Positions 35,625 to 45,468 are shown, counted from the first letter of the stretch. The stretch is 62,935 nt of DNA from JACJYC01 sp964558465 (GCA_964558465.1 CAZLEF010000039.1:1-62935); one strand, 5' to 3'. Notes: generated from the letters alone by a model not told the origin. Numbers and translations: made by a program.

Positions 35625-35913
35625 TGTTCAACCACTCGATGCACTTATCAATTTCCCGGATGTATTGATCCAGTTGTTGCCTAAGCTGAAGGACCTCCTG
35701 CGGCGACTTTTCAGGCTGCCTGCCAAGGACGCCCTGGGTTTTGGCCAGTTTTTCTTTCAATGCGCTGACTGCTCCGCGCTGCTTGTCCAATTCCGTTTTT
35801 AAAAGTTCATTTTGGGTTTTGAGCTCGGTGTTCTCCTTCAACAGGCGTTCCTGTTTTGATGCGAGATACCTGATTTTGAGCTCAATATTATCAATTTTAT
35901 CTGAAATTTTCAT
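35617..35913 (-). CDS. small coiled-coil protein upstream of zapA (ZapB-like by position)
   Basis: 98 residues from the ATG at 35913; an ATG at 35928 adds five residues. Almost the whole chain is predicted coiled coil with heptads (IDNIELKIRYLASKQERLL, then KTELDKQRGAVSALKEKLAK). No catalytic motif is present. It is coupled to zapA by an 8-bp overlap. Conserved coiled-coil genes occupy this position between pheT and zapA in Bacteroidota. A role as ZapA partner in FtsZ-ring assembly is inferred from coupling and shape, not from clear sequence identity with ZapB. Confidence 0.75.
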   Translation of the reverse strand: MKISDKIDNIELKIRYLASKQERLLKENTELKTQNELLKTELDKQRGAVSALKEKLAKTQGVLGRQPEKSPQEVLQLRQQLDQYIREIDKCIEWLNNG

Positions 35914-36013
35914 GTCTTTGAGGTACAAAGATAGCGGCCCCCGGGACCGGTTTTCTGCCCGCGCGTAAAATTACGCAGATTTTTCGGGGAAAAATCTTTT
36001 TTTGAGATTTAAA

Positions 36014-36098
36014 TGCAAAAGTTCTCCCAGTCTCCAGTCTCCCAGTCTCCAGTCCGGTCGGATAAATCTCCCTGTCACCAAGTCCCCCAGTCACCCCC
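36014..36098. repeat. CAGTCTCC/CAGTCACC tandem array
   Basis: Units such as CAGTCTCC, CAGTCTC and CAGTCACCC run up to the pheT stop codon. This is the same family as the larger array at 13010-13397. Between 35929 and 36013 there is only AT-rich sequence and one GC patch. Confidence 0.88.
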
Positions 36099-38543
36099 TC
36101 ACCCCGTCCCCCGCACCACCGCGCCCAACTGCTCCGCACAGGCGCCGATCATTTTTTCCATGATCTTGTCCACGTCTTTATCCTGGAGTGTTTTGGATGC
36201 ATCTTCAAACAGGCAACTGATCGCGTAGGACTTCTTACCGGCGCCCAGTTGTTCGTCATTCACATAAACGTCGAACAGGTTGACAGATTGTATCAGCGGC
36301 TTGCCTGCCTTGTTGGCGATGGCGGCAATGTCGCTGAATTTGACAGACTGGCTGATCACCAGGGCCAAATCCCGCCGGACTGCCGGAAAACGGCTGATTT
36401 CGGAAACCGTCAACTGAATTTTTTTGAGGTTGTTCAGCAGGTTGTCCCAGTTGAAGTCGGCAAAAAATACTTCAGCCTTGACTTCCATGCTTTTGGTCAG
36501 CCCGGAATCCAGCCGGCCGAATTGCACCAGTTCCTGGTTGCCGCGATGATACCGGACGCCGTATTGGTACACGCCGTCGGAAAAAACGGTTTCCTGATAA
36601 CCCTGGAGCCCCAGACGGTTCAGGATGTTTTCCACCGCGGTTTTCAGGGAATAAAAGCTGACCTGGGCCTTGTCTTCGTTCAGCCAGCTTTCGGGCCTGC
36701 GCTGGCCGGTCAGGGTCAGGGAGAGCCGGTTGGATTCGTGGTATTGATCACCGGTTTTGGAATAGATCCGGCCGAACTCGAACAGGCGGAGGTTGGCCTG
36801 TTTCCGGTTGAGGTTATGCGCGGTCGCTTCCAGGGCGCTGTAAACCATAGCCGGACGCATAACATCGAGGTGGACGTTTGCGGTGTTGTTGACATGCACC
36901 AGCGTCGATTCATCCCATCCGGTTTTTTTGTAATATTTGGACTGCGACAGGGACACCGCCATCATTTCATTGAATCCGTTGGAGGCCAGCATATCGCCGA
37001 TCAGGTTGCGCACCGCAATCGGATCGGGTTGCGGAGAGATCACCACCGCCGAACGGATATGCAGGGGTTCCGGAACATTGTTCAGGCCATAGATCCGCAG
37101 GATCTCTTCAACCACATCAGCCGGCCGGATCACATCCACTTTGTTGGTCGGAACCGCAACCGTGAATGTCCCTTCGGTTTCCCTGACAAGATCCATACCC
37201 AATGCGGTCAGGATTTCCCGGATCTTTCCATGGTCCAGATCGAGGCCGATCAGCCGGTTGACGTATTCATAAGCGACTTCGACCTCCACCGGTTGTACGG
37301 GGCTCGGGTAAATATCCGTGATATCGGAAGCAATAACGCCGCCGCCCAGTTCACACATGAGCATGGCAGCCCTTTTGAGGGCGTATACCGTAATATTGGG
37401 GTCGCTCCCTTTTTCAAATACTTTGGCCGCGTCGGTCCTGAGGTTGTGACGCATGCTGGAGCGGCGGATCCATTTCTGATTGAAATGGGCCGATTCCAGG
37501 AAAATATCCCGGGTGGTTTCTTTAACGCCTGAGTTGATTCCGCCGAAAACGCCGCCGATGCACATGCCGTTGGAATTTCCGTCGCAGATCATCAGGTCTT
37601 CGGCGCTGAGTTGGCGCTCCACTTCATCCAGTGAAAGGAATTTGCTCCCTTCCGGCAGGGTTTTCACAAGGATCTTCCGGCCTGAAACGGCGTCGAGATC
37701 AAAAGCGTGAAGCGGCTGGCCGAGTTCGTGCAACACAAAATTGGTCGCATCCACCATATTGTTGATGGGGCGGACGCCGACTGCCTTCAGGCGGGCTTTG
37801 AGCCAGTCGGGGCTTTCCCCAACGGTGATGCCCTGAATGCATAGACCGCTGTATCTCGGGCAAGCCTCCGGATTTTCCACCCGTACATCCACTTTCAAAT
37901 CCCGGTTGGACACCTGGAAACCGGATACGTCCGGCATCTTTACGGCGCCATCCGACTGGTGGTTGATTTTCAGGGCCGCCGCCAGGTCGCGGGCCACCCC
38001 CAGGTGGTTGGTGGCGTCCGAACGGTTGGGGGTAAGGCCTATTTCGTAGATATAATCCGTTTCCAACCCCAGATACTCCGATGCCGGCATGCCAACAGGC
38101 GTGTCCGCCGGCAGGATCATGATGCCGGAATGATCTCCGCTCAAACCCAGTTCATCCTGGGCGCAGATCATACCTTCTGAAAATTCGCCCCTGATCTTGC
38201 TTTTGCTGATGGCCAGGGGCTCGCCCTCAAACGGATGCAGTTGGGCCCCGATGGTGGCAACCAACACCTTTTGGCCGGCAGCCACGTTGGGCGCTCCGCA
38301 GACGATCTGCAACAAACTGCCTGTGCCGATATCTACTTTTGTAAGGGAAAGCTTGTCGGCATTGGGATGCCGGACACATTCCACAACCTCGCCCGTCACA
38401 ACGCCGGATAATCCTCCGGGCAAACTTTCCAGGGCCTCCATCGCTTCAACTTCAAGCCCGATGCTGGTCAGCAGTTCGGAGAGTCCGTCAGGATCCAACG
38501 GAATATCAATATAGTTCTTAAGCCAGTTTAGAGAGATTTTCAT
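36099..38543 (-). CDS. pheT: phenylalanine-tRNA ligase beta subunit
   Basis: 814 residues from the ATG at 38543 (MKISLNWLKNYIDIPLDPDG); a start at 38651 would precede the promoter. Domains in order: N-terminal EMAP-like tRNA-binding domain (about 40-150, VVTGEVVECVRHPNADKLSL), B3/B4 editing domain, B5 domain, catalytic-core-like domain, and the C-terminal anticodon-binding FDX-ACB domain (ISRFPAVRRDLALVISQSV). It pairs with PheS, not in this window, to charge tRNA-Phe. It is first in the leftward pheT-coiled coil-zapA-rny-ruvA-sprA block. Confidence 0.96.
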   Translation of the reverse strand: MKISLNWLKNYIDIPLDPDGLSELLTSIGLEVEAMEALESLPGGLSGVVTGEVVECVRHPNADKLSLTKVDIGTGSLLQIVCGAPNVAAGQKVLVATIGAQLHPFEGEPLAISKSKIRGEFSEGMICAQDELGLSGDHSGIMILPADTPVGMPASEYLGLETDYIYEIGLTPNRSDATNHLGVARDLAAALKINHQSDGAVKMPDVSGFQVSNRDLKVDVRVENPEACPRYSGLCIQGITVGESPDWLKARLKAVGVRPINNMVDATNFVLHELGQPLHAFDLDAVSGRKILVKTLPEGSKFLSLDEVERQLSAEDLMICDGNSNGMCIGGVFGGINSGVKETTRDIFLESAHFNQKWIRRSSMRHNLRTDAAKVFEKGSDPNITVYALKRAAMLMCELGGGVIASDITDIYPSPVQPVEVEVAYEYVNRLIGLDLDHGKIREILTALGMDLVRETEGTFTVAVPTNKVDVIRPADVVEEILRIYGLNNVPEPLHIRSAVVISPQPDPIAVRNLIGDMLASNGFNEMMAVSLSQSKYYKKTGWDESTLVHVNNTANVHLDVMRPAMVYSALEATAHNLNRKQANLRLFEFGRIYSKTGDQYHESNRLSLTLTGQRRPESWLNEDKAQVSFYSLKTAVENILNRLGLQGYQETVFSDGVYQYGVRYHRGNQELVQFGRLDSGLTKSMEVKAEVFFADFNWDNLLNNLKKIQLTVSEISRFPAVRRDLALVISQSVKFSDIAAIANKAGKPLIQSVNLFDVYVNDEQLGAGKKSYAISCLFEDASKTLQDKDVDKIMEKMIGACAEQLGAVVRGTG

Positions 38544-38569
38544 GGGTTCCCGTTTTTTTGGAACGGGGG

Positions 38570-38577
38570 CAAAGATA
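38570..38577 (-). promoter_or_regulatory. pheT promoter -7 box
   Basis: TATCTTTG on the minus strand matches TAnnTTTG, 27 bp upstream of the pheT ATG. No clear TTTG was seen at the -33 position. Between the box and the ATG a small stem CCCGTT/AACGGG could form. Confidence 0.6.
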
Positions 38578-38703
38578 GGAAAAATACAATGAGTTGACCG
38601 GGTTCCCTTGTCTGTTGTGGGAAAGGATGAGCTCAAAACAGGCCGGTCCAAAAAAATCAGCCGGAAACGTCAGCAAAAGAGCAGATGCCGGACAGGGCCC
38701 CGG

Positions 38704-40194
38704 TTATTCATAGATCTCTCCGAATTTGTGCCTGGCGTAGTCCAGGAAATATTTCAGCCGGAGCGGCTCTCCGGTAATTTGTTGGCACAATTCCCCTGCG
38801 TCATACCGCCTGCCCTGGTAATGGATCTTGTCCCGCAGCCAGGTGAGGAGTGGCGAGGTATCCCCGGCGGCGATCCGGTCTTCAAGCCCCGGAATATCTG
38901 TTTTTGCGCGGGCGTAGAATTGTGCAGCGTAAAAACTGCCCAGGGAATAGGTCGGGAAATAGCCGAAGCTGCCATGCGCCCAGTGAATATCCTGGAGAAT
39001 CCCCTCGCGGTCGCCGGACGGAGTGAGGCCAAGGTAGGTCTGATAATAGTCGTTCCAGGCTTCGCGCAGGTTTTTCACGGCCAGGCTGCCGTCGATCAGG
39101 GATTTTTCTATTTCATACCGGATCAGGATATGAAAATGATAATGCAATTCGTCCGATTCCGTGCGGATCGGGGAGGGTTCTATCCGGTTGATGGCCCGGT
39201 AAAACTGCCGGAGGGTTACGCCCCCGAGCTGGTCGGGGAAATATGCCTGCAGGCGCCCGAAATGGGCCTGCCAGAAAGGAAGGCTCCGGCCGACATTGTT
39301 CTCCCAAAGTCTCGACTGGCTTTCATGAATGCCGAGGGAAGAGAATCTGCCGATCGGAGCGCCGTAAGCTTCCGCAGGCAGACCTTGTTCATAAAGGGCG
39401 TGGCCTGCTTCGTGAATGCAACTCCACACCATCTGGGCAAGGTTCTGTTCATCCACCCGGGTGGTGATCCGGACGTCCTCCGGCGAAAAATTGATGGTAA
39501 AGGGATGAGGGGATATATCCTGACGGCCCGCTTTGAAATCATAACCGATGGTGTTCAGGAGTTCAAGGCCAAAATCCCATTGCTGTTGTTTGGGGAAATA
39601 TTGCCGCAGGAATCGATCATCGATCACAGGTTTCTGGCGGAGGGCCTGTACAAAACCGGTCATTTCGCCCGCCACCTCCCGGAACAGTACATCCAGGTCT
39701 TTACAACGCAAACCCGTTTCAAACTCTTCCATCAGTGCGTCGTAAGGATGCTCCTCGTATCCCAGCATTGCCGCCTTTTCGCGGGTAGCATCCACCAATT
39801 TTTCGAGCTGGTCGCGAAACAGATTGAAATCGTCGGCTTCCCGGGCTTCCAGCCAGGATTGGTACGCAGTGGAGACCAGGTCGGAATACCGCATGACAAA
39901 GGATGTGTCGAGTTTCCGGATCCGGTCAATATCCTGCCAACTCAGTAATATATTTCTTTTTTCATCCGCCGTCAGGTCTATTCCATCCTTGTGCAGTTGT
40001 TCAACATTGTCGATAAATTCGGGCGCGGTGAACATCTCGTGGGTCAAACCGATCAGGGTGGACATCTGCTGGGCGCGGAACCGGGCCCCTTTGGGCGGCA
40101 AATTGACTTCCTTATCCCAGTTCAGGACGGCAAGGGTATTCTCCAGGTCCTTGAGTTTGCGCAGGTGGGCAAGGTATTGTTCATATTTCCTCAT
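38704..40194 (-). CDS. M32-family metallocarboxypeptidase (thermostable carboxypeptidase 1 type)
   Basis: 496 residues from the ATG at 40194, the usual length for the family; the much longer open frame upstream covers another gene. The zinc motif HEAGH is at 261-265 and the second conserved motif GIHESQSR at 288-295 supplies the third ligand region. An all-helical fold is evident. It removes C-terminal residues from peptides, probably in the cytoplasm because no signal peptide is present. It is 2 bp downstream of the DUF423 gene on the same strand, so the two are likely co-transcribed. Confidence 0.93.
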   Translation of the reverse strand: MRKYEQYLAHLRKLKDLENTLAVLNWDKEVNLPPKGARFRAQQMSTLIGLTHEMFTAPEFIDNVEQLHKDGIDLTADEKRNILLSWQDIDRIRKLDTSFVMRYSDLVSTAYQSWLEAREADDFNLFRDQLEKLVDATREKAAMLGYEEHPYDALMEEFETGLRCKDLDVLFREVAGEMTGFVQALRQKPVIDDRFLRQYFPKQQQWDFGLELLNTIGYDFKAGRQDISPHPFTINFSPEDVRITTRVDEQNLAQMVWSCIHEAGHALYEQGLPAEAYGAPIGRFSSLGIHESQSRLWENNVGRSLPFWQAHFGRLQAYFPDQLGGVTLRQFYRAINRIEPSPIRTESDELHYHFHILIRYEIEKSLIDGSLAVKNLREAWNDYYQTYLGLTPSGDREGILQDIHWAHGSFGYFPTYSLGSFYAAQFYARAKTDIPGLEDRIAAGDTSPLLTWLRDKIHYQGRRYDAGELCQQITGEPLRLKYFLDYARHKFGEIYE

Positions 40195-40196
40195 AG

Positions 40197-40607
40197 TCAG
40201 TCGTCTTTTCGGGTGTATTTCCCGTTTTCCTGGAAAGTGGACAGAAACAACAACCCCCAACCTCCAATCAATAACAGGCCGCCGAGCGGCGTTACAGGCC
40301 CGAGCCAGTCCATCTTTAAGCCCAGCCAGTCGCGGACCGCCAACAGGTAGAGGCTTCCGGAAAAAAATAAAATACCGGCAATCCAGAGCATTCCGCTCCA
40401 TTTCATCCAATTGGTTTGCCGGAAATAGAACCAGACACCGAGGGAAAACAAGGACAGGGCATGGTAAAACTGGTACTTGACCCCTGTTTGAAATACTTCC
40501 AGGCGGTCGGGACTGATTTTGGCCGACAGTGCATGCGCGGCAAATGCGCCCAGAATAACGGCCGTCATAGCCAGCAGAATAGCTGCTCTCAAAAACAATT
40601 TTCTCAT
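40197..40607 (-). CDS. DUF423-family small membrane protein
   Basis: 136 residues from the ATG at 40607. Four hydrophobic segments are visible, with the family's typical opening AAILLAMTAVILGAFAAHAL and the ALSLFSLGVWFYF segment. DUF423 proteins are conserved inner-membrane proteins of unknown role. It precedes the M32 peptidase gene by 2 bp, suggesting a two-gene transcript from the -7 box at 40652. Confidence 0.88.
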   Translation of the reverse strand: MRKLFLRAAILLAMTAVILGAFAAHALSAKISPDRLEVFQTGVKYQFYHALSLFSLGVWFYFRQTNWMKWSGMLWIAGILFFSGSLYLLAVRDWLGLKMDWLGPVTPLGGLLLIGGWGLLFLSTFQENGKYTRKDD

Positions 40608-40651
40608 AGTTTCTTGTTTGGGACTTAACCAGTGTTTGCGGCACCGACTTG

Positions 40652-40659
40652 CAAATTTA
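40652..40659 (-). promoter_or_regulatory. -7 box for the DUF423/M32 transcript
   Basis: TAAATTTG on the minus strand matches TAnnTTTG 45 bp upstream of the DUF423 start codon. No full -33 box is visible. Confidence 0.5.
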
Positions 40660-40730
40660 GGGTTTACATCCCGAGAATTATTATTATTGCCCGAAATATT
40701 TGACTTGGGTCCTTCAGACCGAACAAGTGA

Positions 40731-43280
40731 ATGGTTCATATGCAGCGCAAAAAGAAAACCTATGTCTTGCTGGCCGGATCGGCGATTGTCCTGGCGGTCG
40801 CCCTTGCCGGGTTCTGGCACTTTCGGAAACGCGATTTATGGCATTTGATCCCGCCCGGGGCTTTTGCAGTTGTGGAATGGCCGGATAAGAGCCAACTGCC
40901 GGTTGATTCCCTGACGGGAGCAGCCTTATGGCCTGATTTCATCTGGCAGGCCTTTCCGGGAACTTCTGCCGACTGGCGGTTTTTTTCCGGGTTATTTGCC
41001 CGGCCAGGGTGGCGGGGGGCCGGCAAAGCGTTGACCATCGTCACGGCCGGCCTGGACAAAAACGATTTGACCCTGGTTTTTATCCTGGAGAACAAAGAGC
41101 GGCAAACGGCTGGAACTTTGCTTTCCGGCGTCCCTTTTGCCGCTTCAAAATACCGGGGAGTCGAAATCCTCCGGACCACCTATCCAACGACATCGGCAGA
41201 CAACCCTGATTTTGCGATATCCTTCACCAAAGGTCTGATCTTGCTGGCCAGAGACCCCCTCCATCTGGAAGAAATTGCTGCCCAGATGACCCGCGACCCC
41301 GTTTTCCGGGCCCCGGCTGCCGGCCGGTCATCTTCAAAGGATAGCTATTCATTCGTTTTGCTGCCGCCAGGGGTTAAAGCGTTTACGGCCGGCCTGCCGG
41401 GCCAGGCATTCGGGTTTTGGGCAGATGAAAATATTGCTTATCTTGGAGTCGATCCGCCGGAATTCTCCGACAACATATGGAGGGTAAGGGGCGCCGCAAC
41501 CGGAATGAAACACCTCAAATCACCCGGCTCAAAGCCGGATGGCATGTTCTGGAGCCTGGCCCCCGGCAATACTGCCTGGTTCTGCCGTCTTCGCCAACCC
41601 TCTTTCCGGTCCTTCAAAAGCAATGGTCTTTTTGAAAGGTTCCTGCTTCCCCGGGCAGAACGGGAAATCGCGCTGATTGCCCTGGAGAGCGGCCTCCCCT
41701 TGCAAGATCCGGCCCTGAACCTGGTTATCCGGTTCAAAGATCCGGCAGCGGCCGAAAAAATTCTGGCCGAATTGGCCGCTGAAACCGGGATTACCGACCG
41801 GCGGACCTACCTGAATCGCGAATTGCAACGCATTGTGGCCAATGAACTTTTTTTGCCCTTGGGGCTCACCCGCCATTTCACCAATCCCTGGGTCACGGTC
41901 ATGGGAGATTACCTGGTTTTCAGCGAAAATGCAACCGATCTTGAACAGTGGATCGACCGGATCATCGTGGGGGATGTGCTGTCTGCTCAAACCTGGGCGC
42001 CGGAAATGGAACACCCTTCCGATGCCGTCACCTGGTTTTGGGACGCCGGCCGCTTGAACCCACCGGGTGCGTTGGTCAAAAAACTGCTGAAACCCGGCCC
42101 AGCCATCCTGCACATCACAACGGGCGCATCCGGTTGGGAATGGACGGCTGAATGGCGGGCCCATCAACCGGACCCCGCTGCCGATCTGGTTTACCAGGCC
42201 CAGATTCCCGGGGAGGTCGCCGGCCCCCCGGCTTTTGCCTTCGACAACCAGGGGCAAACCCGGATATTGGTGCAGGATACCCGTTGGAATTTATATGCGC
42301 TGAATGAAACCGGCAAAACCCTGTGGACACGCCAACTGGAGGGTCCGATCCTGGGCCAGCCCCGGGCAATCACCGGGCGGCAGGGTAAAAACGGATGGGT
42401 TTGGAACACCGCGCGTCAGTTGTTTTTTACGGGTTTCGACGGCAATCCGGCGCCGGGTTGGCCCCAGGAACTCGCTTCGGAAGCAAGCGCCGGTTTAACG
42501 GTCTATTATTCAGAACCTTTACTCGATCATTTCTTCTTTGTGCCGGCGGCGGCGGGCGCCGTTTACGGATACCGGTCGGACGGAACTCCGGCGCCGGGCT
42601 GGAACCCAAAAACCGGGGTGGGTATCGTCCGTCAGCCTATGGCCCATTTCAGGTTCGACAATAAGGATTATTTCACCCTTGTCAACGATCAGGGCAACCT
42701 CATGGTCTTCGGGCTGGATGGAGCGCCGCGATTCCCTTTTCTGGGCTTGGGCAAGGGCATGAACCGGGTGATTGCCGGTCAGGATATTCCGGGCGACCAG
42801 CGCCTGATCTTTGGCGACAGCACAGGCCAGGTGACCGTGGTCAGGCCCGGAGGTGAAAATTTCCGGCTGGCGCTGCAGGTTGGTGAAAACAGGGGCGTCC
42901 GGGTTGCTTTTGCCGATGTTCTGGGTGACCAAAGGATTGATTATCTGGCCCTGGAGGCCGGCGAGCTTTCCGCCTACAGCTATTCCGACCAGGGGTTTAC
43001 CCGGCAGTTTAATCAAAAATACGCTTTCCGGCCCGATACCATATGGACCATTCATTCCGGCCTCCTCGATCGGTCTTTCACCGGCCTTCAGGACCGGCGC
43101 CGGGAACAAATATGGCTCTTGGACAAAACGGGAAAGGTGCTTCCCGGATACCCGCTGACCGGAAAACACCCCTTTGTGCCGGCCGAGTCGCCGGGCATGT
43201 CGGCGCCGCTGTTGTTTGGTGTCAGCGGAGGTCGGGTGTACGGGTATGTTTTGCGGCCCCGGCCTGGCGGCAGCGATTGA
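40731..43280 (+). CDS. orphan membrane-anchored protein with C-terminal propeller-like repeats
   Basis: 849 residues (an ATG at 40740 is equally plausible). After a short basic start a single membrane anchor spans about 12-30, so most of the chain lies outside the cytoplasm. Residues 35-480 include an NTAWFCRL segment and loosely resemble the large DUF3352-type proteins. The last 350 residues repeat units with a Gly-Asp turn and aromatic strand, such as QGQTRILVQDTRWNLYALNE, DNQGNLMVFGLDGAP and GDSTGQVTVVRPGG, suggesting a beta-propeller. No enzyme motif is visible. It is divergent from the DUF423/M32 pair. Function unknown; the propeller assignment is inference from repeat pattern. Confidence 0.75.
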   Translation: MVHMQRKKKTYVLLAGSAIVLAVALAGFWHFRKRDLWHLIPPGAFAVVEWPDKSQLPVDSLTGAALWPDFIWQAFPGTSADWRFFSGLFARPGWRGAGKALTIVTAGLDKNDLTLVFILENKERQTAGTLLSGVPFAASKYRGVEILRTTYPTTSADNPDFAISFTKGLILLARDPLHLEEIAAQMTRDPVFRAPAAGRSSSKDSYSFVLLPPGVKAFTAGLPGQAFGFWADENIAYLGVDPPEFSDNIWRVRGAATGMKHLKSPGSKPDGMFWSLAPGNTAWFCRLRQPSFRSFKSNGLFERFLLPRAEREIALIALESGLPLQDPALNLVIRFKDPAAAEKILAELAAETGITDRRTYLNRELQRIVANELFLPLGLTRHFTNPWVTVMGDYLVFSENATDLEQWIDRIIVGDVLSAQTWAPEMEHPSDAVTWFWDAGRLNPPGALVKKLLKPGPAILHITTGASGWEWTAEWRAHQPDPAADLVYQAQIPGEVAGPPAFAFDNQGQTRILVQDTRWNLYALNETGKTLWTRQLEGPILGQPRAITGRQGKNGWVWNTARQLFFTGFDGNPAPGWPQELASEASAGLTVYYSEPLLDHFFFVPAAAGAVYGYRSDGTPAPGWNPKTGVGIVRQPMAHFRFDNKDYFTLVNDQGNLMVFGLDGAPRFPFLGLGKGMNRVIAGQDIPGDQRLIFGDSTGQVTVVRPGGENFRLALQVGENRGVRVAFADVLGDQRIDYLALEAGELSAYSYSDQGFTRQFNQKYAFRPDTIWTIHSGLLDRSFTGLQDRRREQIWLLDKTGKVLPGYPLTGKHPFVPAESPGMSAPLLFGVSGGRVYGYVLRPRPGGSD

Positions 43281-43380
43281 TGAGATCCGGATATTTTGCC
43301 GGGACAAGCAGGTTGGTGTCCGGTAAAAATGAAGATAAAAAATTTCAGGTCGAACAAAATCGGCAGAAGAATGTTTTAAA

Positions 43381-43412
43381 TTTGCCTGTATTCCGGAAAT
43401 TTACCACTTTTG
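43381..43412 (+). promoter_or_regulatory. promoter for the small protein/SulP genes
   Basis: TTTG at 43381-43384 and CACTTTTG at 43405-43412 are separated by 20 bp. The -7 box differs from TAnnTTTG only at the first base. The start codon at 43436 follows about 17 bp after the predicted transcription start. Confidence 0.6.
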
Positions 43413-43435
43413 CAGGGTTCTCCTAATGAAACAAG

Positions 43436-43750
43436 ATGACATCGCTTTTGCTCCAATTAAAATCATGGCTGTTGATTGTCTGCATTTTCGCTGAAAGTGT
43501 TATGCCGCTTTTCATGACGGAAGAGCTTCCCGTGAAAATAGAACTCACGATGGAACTGGAGACGGAGAATGAAACCGGAAGCAAAGAGAAAGAAGAGAAA
43601 ACCGATAACGACAAAATTCCTTTCAAATTCCTTTTTTTGCATCATAAACAATCCGCTTTTCGGAACCGGGGAGATTTTAACGACAACCTGCTTGCATCCC
43701 CACAAACCTTCAAAGGGGTACTCACCCCACCTCCCCAGGAAATGATCTGA
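43436..43750 (+). CDS. small hypothetical protein upstream of SulP
   Basis: 104 residues. A hydrophobic stretch at about 5-25 is followed by a highly charged segment (KIELTMELETENETGSKEKE) and a C-terminus ending FKGVLTPPPQEMI. Short proteins with such a hydrophobic start and a C-terminal TPPP tail occur near transporters in Bacteroidota, so I regard this as a real gene, and it has a good promoter. It lies 92 bp before the SulP gene on the same strand. A periplasmic or membrane-associated accessory role is possible, but no family function is known to me. Confidence 0.65.
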   Translation: MTSLLLQLKSWLLIVCIFAESVMPLFMTEELPVKIELTMELETENETGSKEKEEKTDNDKIPFKFLFLHHKQSAFRNRGDFNDNLLASPQTFKGVLTPPPQEMI

Positions 43751-43842
43751 ACGCTTTTCGGCTATTTTTTGAATATCCAGAAATTGCAGACTGAAATTTT
43801 AAGCCTGCGGACATTCCGTTGACCTTCAACCAATTTTAAACA

Positions 43843-45468
43843 ATGAAAATACGATCAGGCGACCTTTTCGGTGGATTGACTGCCGGCATTGTGGCATTAC
43901 CGCTCGCCCTCGCATTCGGGGTTCAATCGGGGCTGGGCGCTGCGGCCGGGCTTTACGGCGCAATTTTCCTTGGATTTTTTGCGGCCCTGCTCGGCGGCAC
44001 ACCGACCCAGATCAGCGGGCCGACCGGGCCAATGACCGTGGTCACGGCCGCGTTGCTGGTGGAGTTGATGGCCGGCGGTATGTCTGTCGAACAGAAAATG
44101 GGCGCTATCGTACTCACCTTTTCGCTGGCAGGCGTCATTCAGATCGCTATGGGTTTCCTCAAACTGGGCGACCTGATCCGGTTTATACCCTATCCGGTGG
44201 TTTCAGGGTTCATGAGCGGTATTGGGGTGATCATCATTTTGCTGCAAATATTTCCGGCAGCAGGGCTGACTTCTCCCTCCTCCATCATCGGGGTTTTCCA
44301 GCAGGGGGGAGAACTGTTCACATCCGCCAATTTGACCGCCCTGGCGCTGACGGCCATCACCATTGCTATCATCTATCTTTTCCCCAGGGTGACCAAAAAA
44401 ATCCCTTCCGTACTGATTGCGCTGATCGCGGGGACGCTGATTTCCCTGGTGTTTGATGGAGCGATTGCCCGCATCGGAGATATTCCCAAAGGGTTTCCGC
44501 CCTTCCTGGGAGGAGAAATATTTTCCTTCAACCGGAGTGAATTCCTGACCATCCTTGAAATGGCGGCCACTCTGGCAGCTCTCGGCGCAGTGGACTCTTT
44601 GCTCACTTCGGTAATCGCCGACAACGTGACCAAAACCAAACACGACAGCAACCGCGAACTCATCGGTCAGGGGGTTGGCAACACCATTGGCGGCTTGTTC
44701 GGGGGGACCCCGGGGGCAGGCGCTACCATGCGCACTTTGGTCAATATCCGGTCCGGCGGCCAGACACGGATTTCCGGGATTGTTCATTCTCTTACCCTTT
44801 TGATCATTTTGCTCGGCGCCGGACAATACGCAGCGGTTATTCCAAAAGCAGTGCTTGCAGGTATTCTGATTACCGTCGGCATCGGTATTCTCGATTATAA
44901 AGGGTTGGCTCACCTTCGCAAAGTACCCAGCACGGACGCTGTCATCATGGTTTTGGTCCTGATCCTGACGGTTTTTGTCGACCTGCTCGTGGCCGTCGGG
45001 ATCGGCATGTTGCTGGCATCGATCTTGTTTATGAAAAAAATGAGCGATATCGCTGAAGCGGGCTCCACTGTCGATTCAGTGGATAACTTGCAGAAGGAAG
45101 CGCCCTGGGCAGATGAAAATCTTCCCGAAGACCTCGCCGCCAACGTGATCGTCAAGCACCTGGAAGGCCCGCTGTTTTTTGGTTTTGCCAACCGTTTCCA
45201 GGCATTGGCCAACAGTTTGCCCGACACCAAATACCTTATTATCCGGATGAAAAAGGTCCCTTATATCGATCAAAGCGGTTTGTATGCCCTGGAAGAAGCC
45301 ATTCTGGGCATGGAGCGCCGCAACATTCACGTCTTGCTGACCAGTTTGCAAACCCAACCCCGGGACAGGCTGGAACGGGTGAAGATCATACCGGACCTGA
45401 TCTCGGAGGATAATATTTTTCCGGATTTTACTTCGTGCATCAATTGGTTGAAAAACCATAAGAGTTGA
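43843..45468 (+). CDS. SulP-family anion transporter with STAS domain
   Basis: 541 residues. The membrane part begins with GGLTAGIVALPLALAFGVQSG and has the SulP signature QISGPTGPMTVV, with about 12-14 helices to residue 395. The C-terminal STAS domain (about 430-540) includes VPYIDQSGLYALEEAILGME. Members carry sulfate, bicarbonate or other anions with protons or sodium. A beta-carbonic anhydrase gene follows on the same strand, an arrangement typical of bicarbonate-type SulP systems, so bicarbonate is the favoured substrate (inference). The stop codon runs directly into a tandem array. Confidence 0.9.
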   Translation: MKIRSGDLFGGLTAGIVALPLALAFGVQSGLGAAAGLYGAIFLGFFAALLGGTPTQISGPTGPMTVVTAALLVELMAGGMSVEQKMGAIVLTFSLAGVIQIAMGFLKLGDLIRFIPYPVVSGFMSGIGVIIILLQIFPAAGLTSPSSIIGVFQQGGELFTSANLTALALTAITIAIIYLFPRVTKKIPSVLIALIAGTLISLVFDGAIARIGDIPKGFPPFLGGEIFSFNRSEFLTILEMAATLAALGAVDSLLTSVIADNVTKTKHDSNRELIGQGVGNTIGGLFGGTPGAGATMRTLVNIRSGGQTRISGIVHSLTLLIILLGAGQYAAVIPKAVLAGILITVGIGILDYKGLAHLRKVPSTDAVIMVLVLILTVFVDLLVAVGIGMLLASILFMKKMSDIAEAGSTVDSVDNLQKEAPWADENLPEDLAANVIVKHLEGPLFFGFANRFQALANSLPDTKYLIIRMKKVPYIDQSGLYALEEAILGMERRNIHVLLTSLQTQPRDRLERVKIIPDLISEDNIFPDFTSCINWLKNHKS

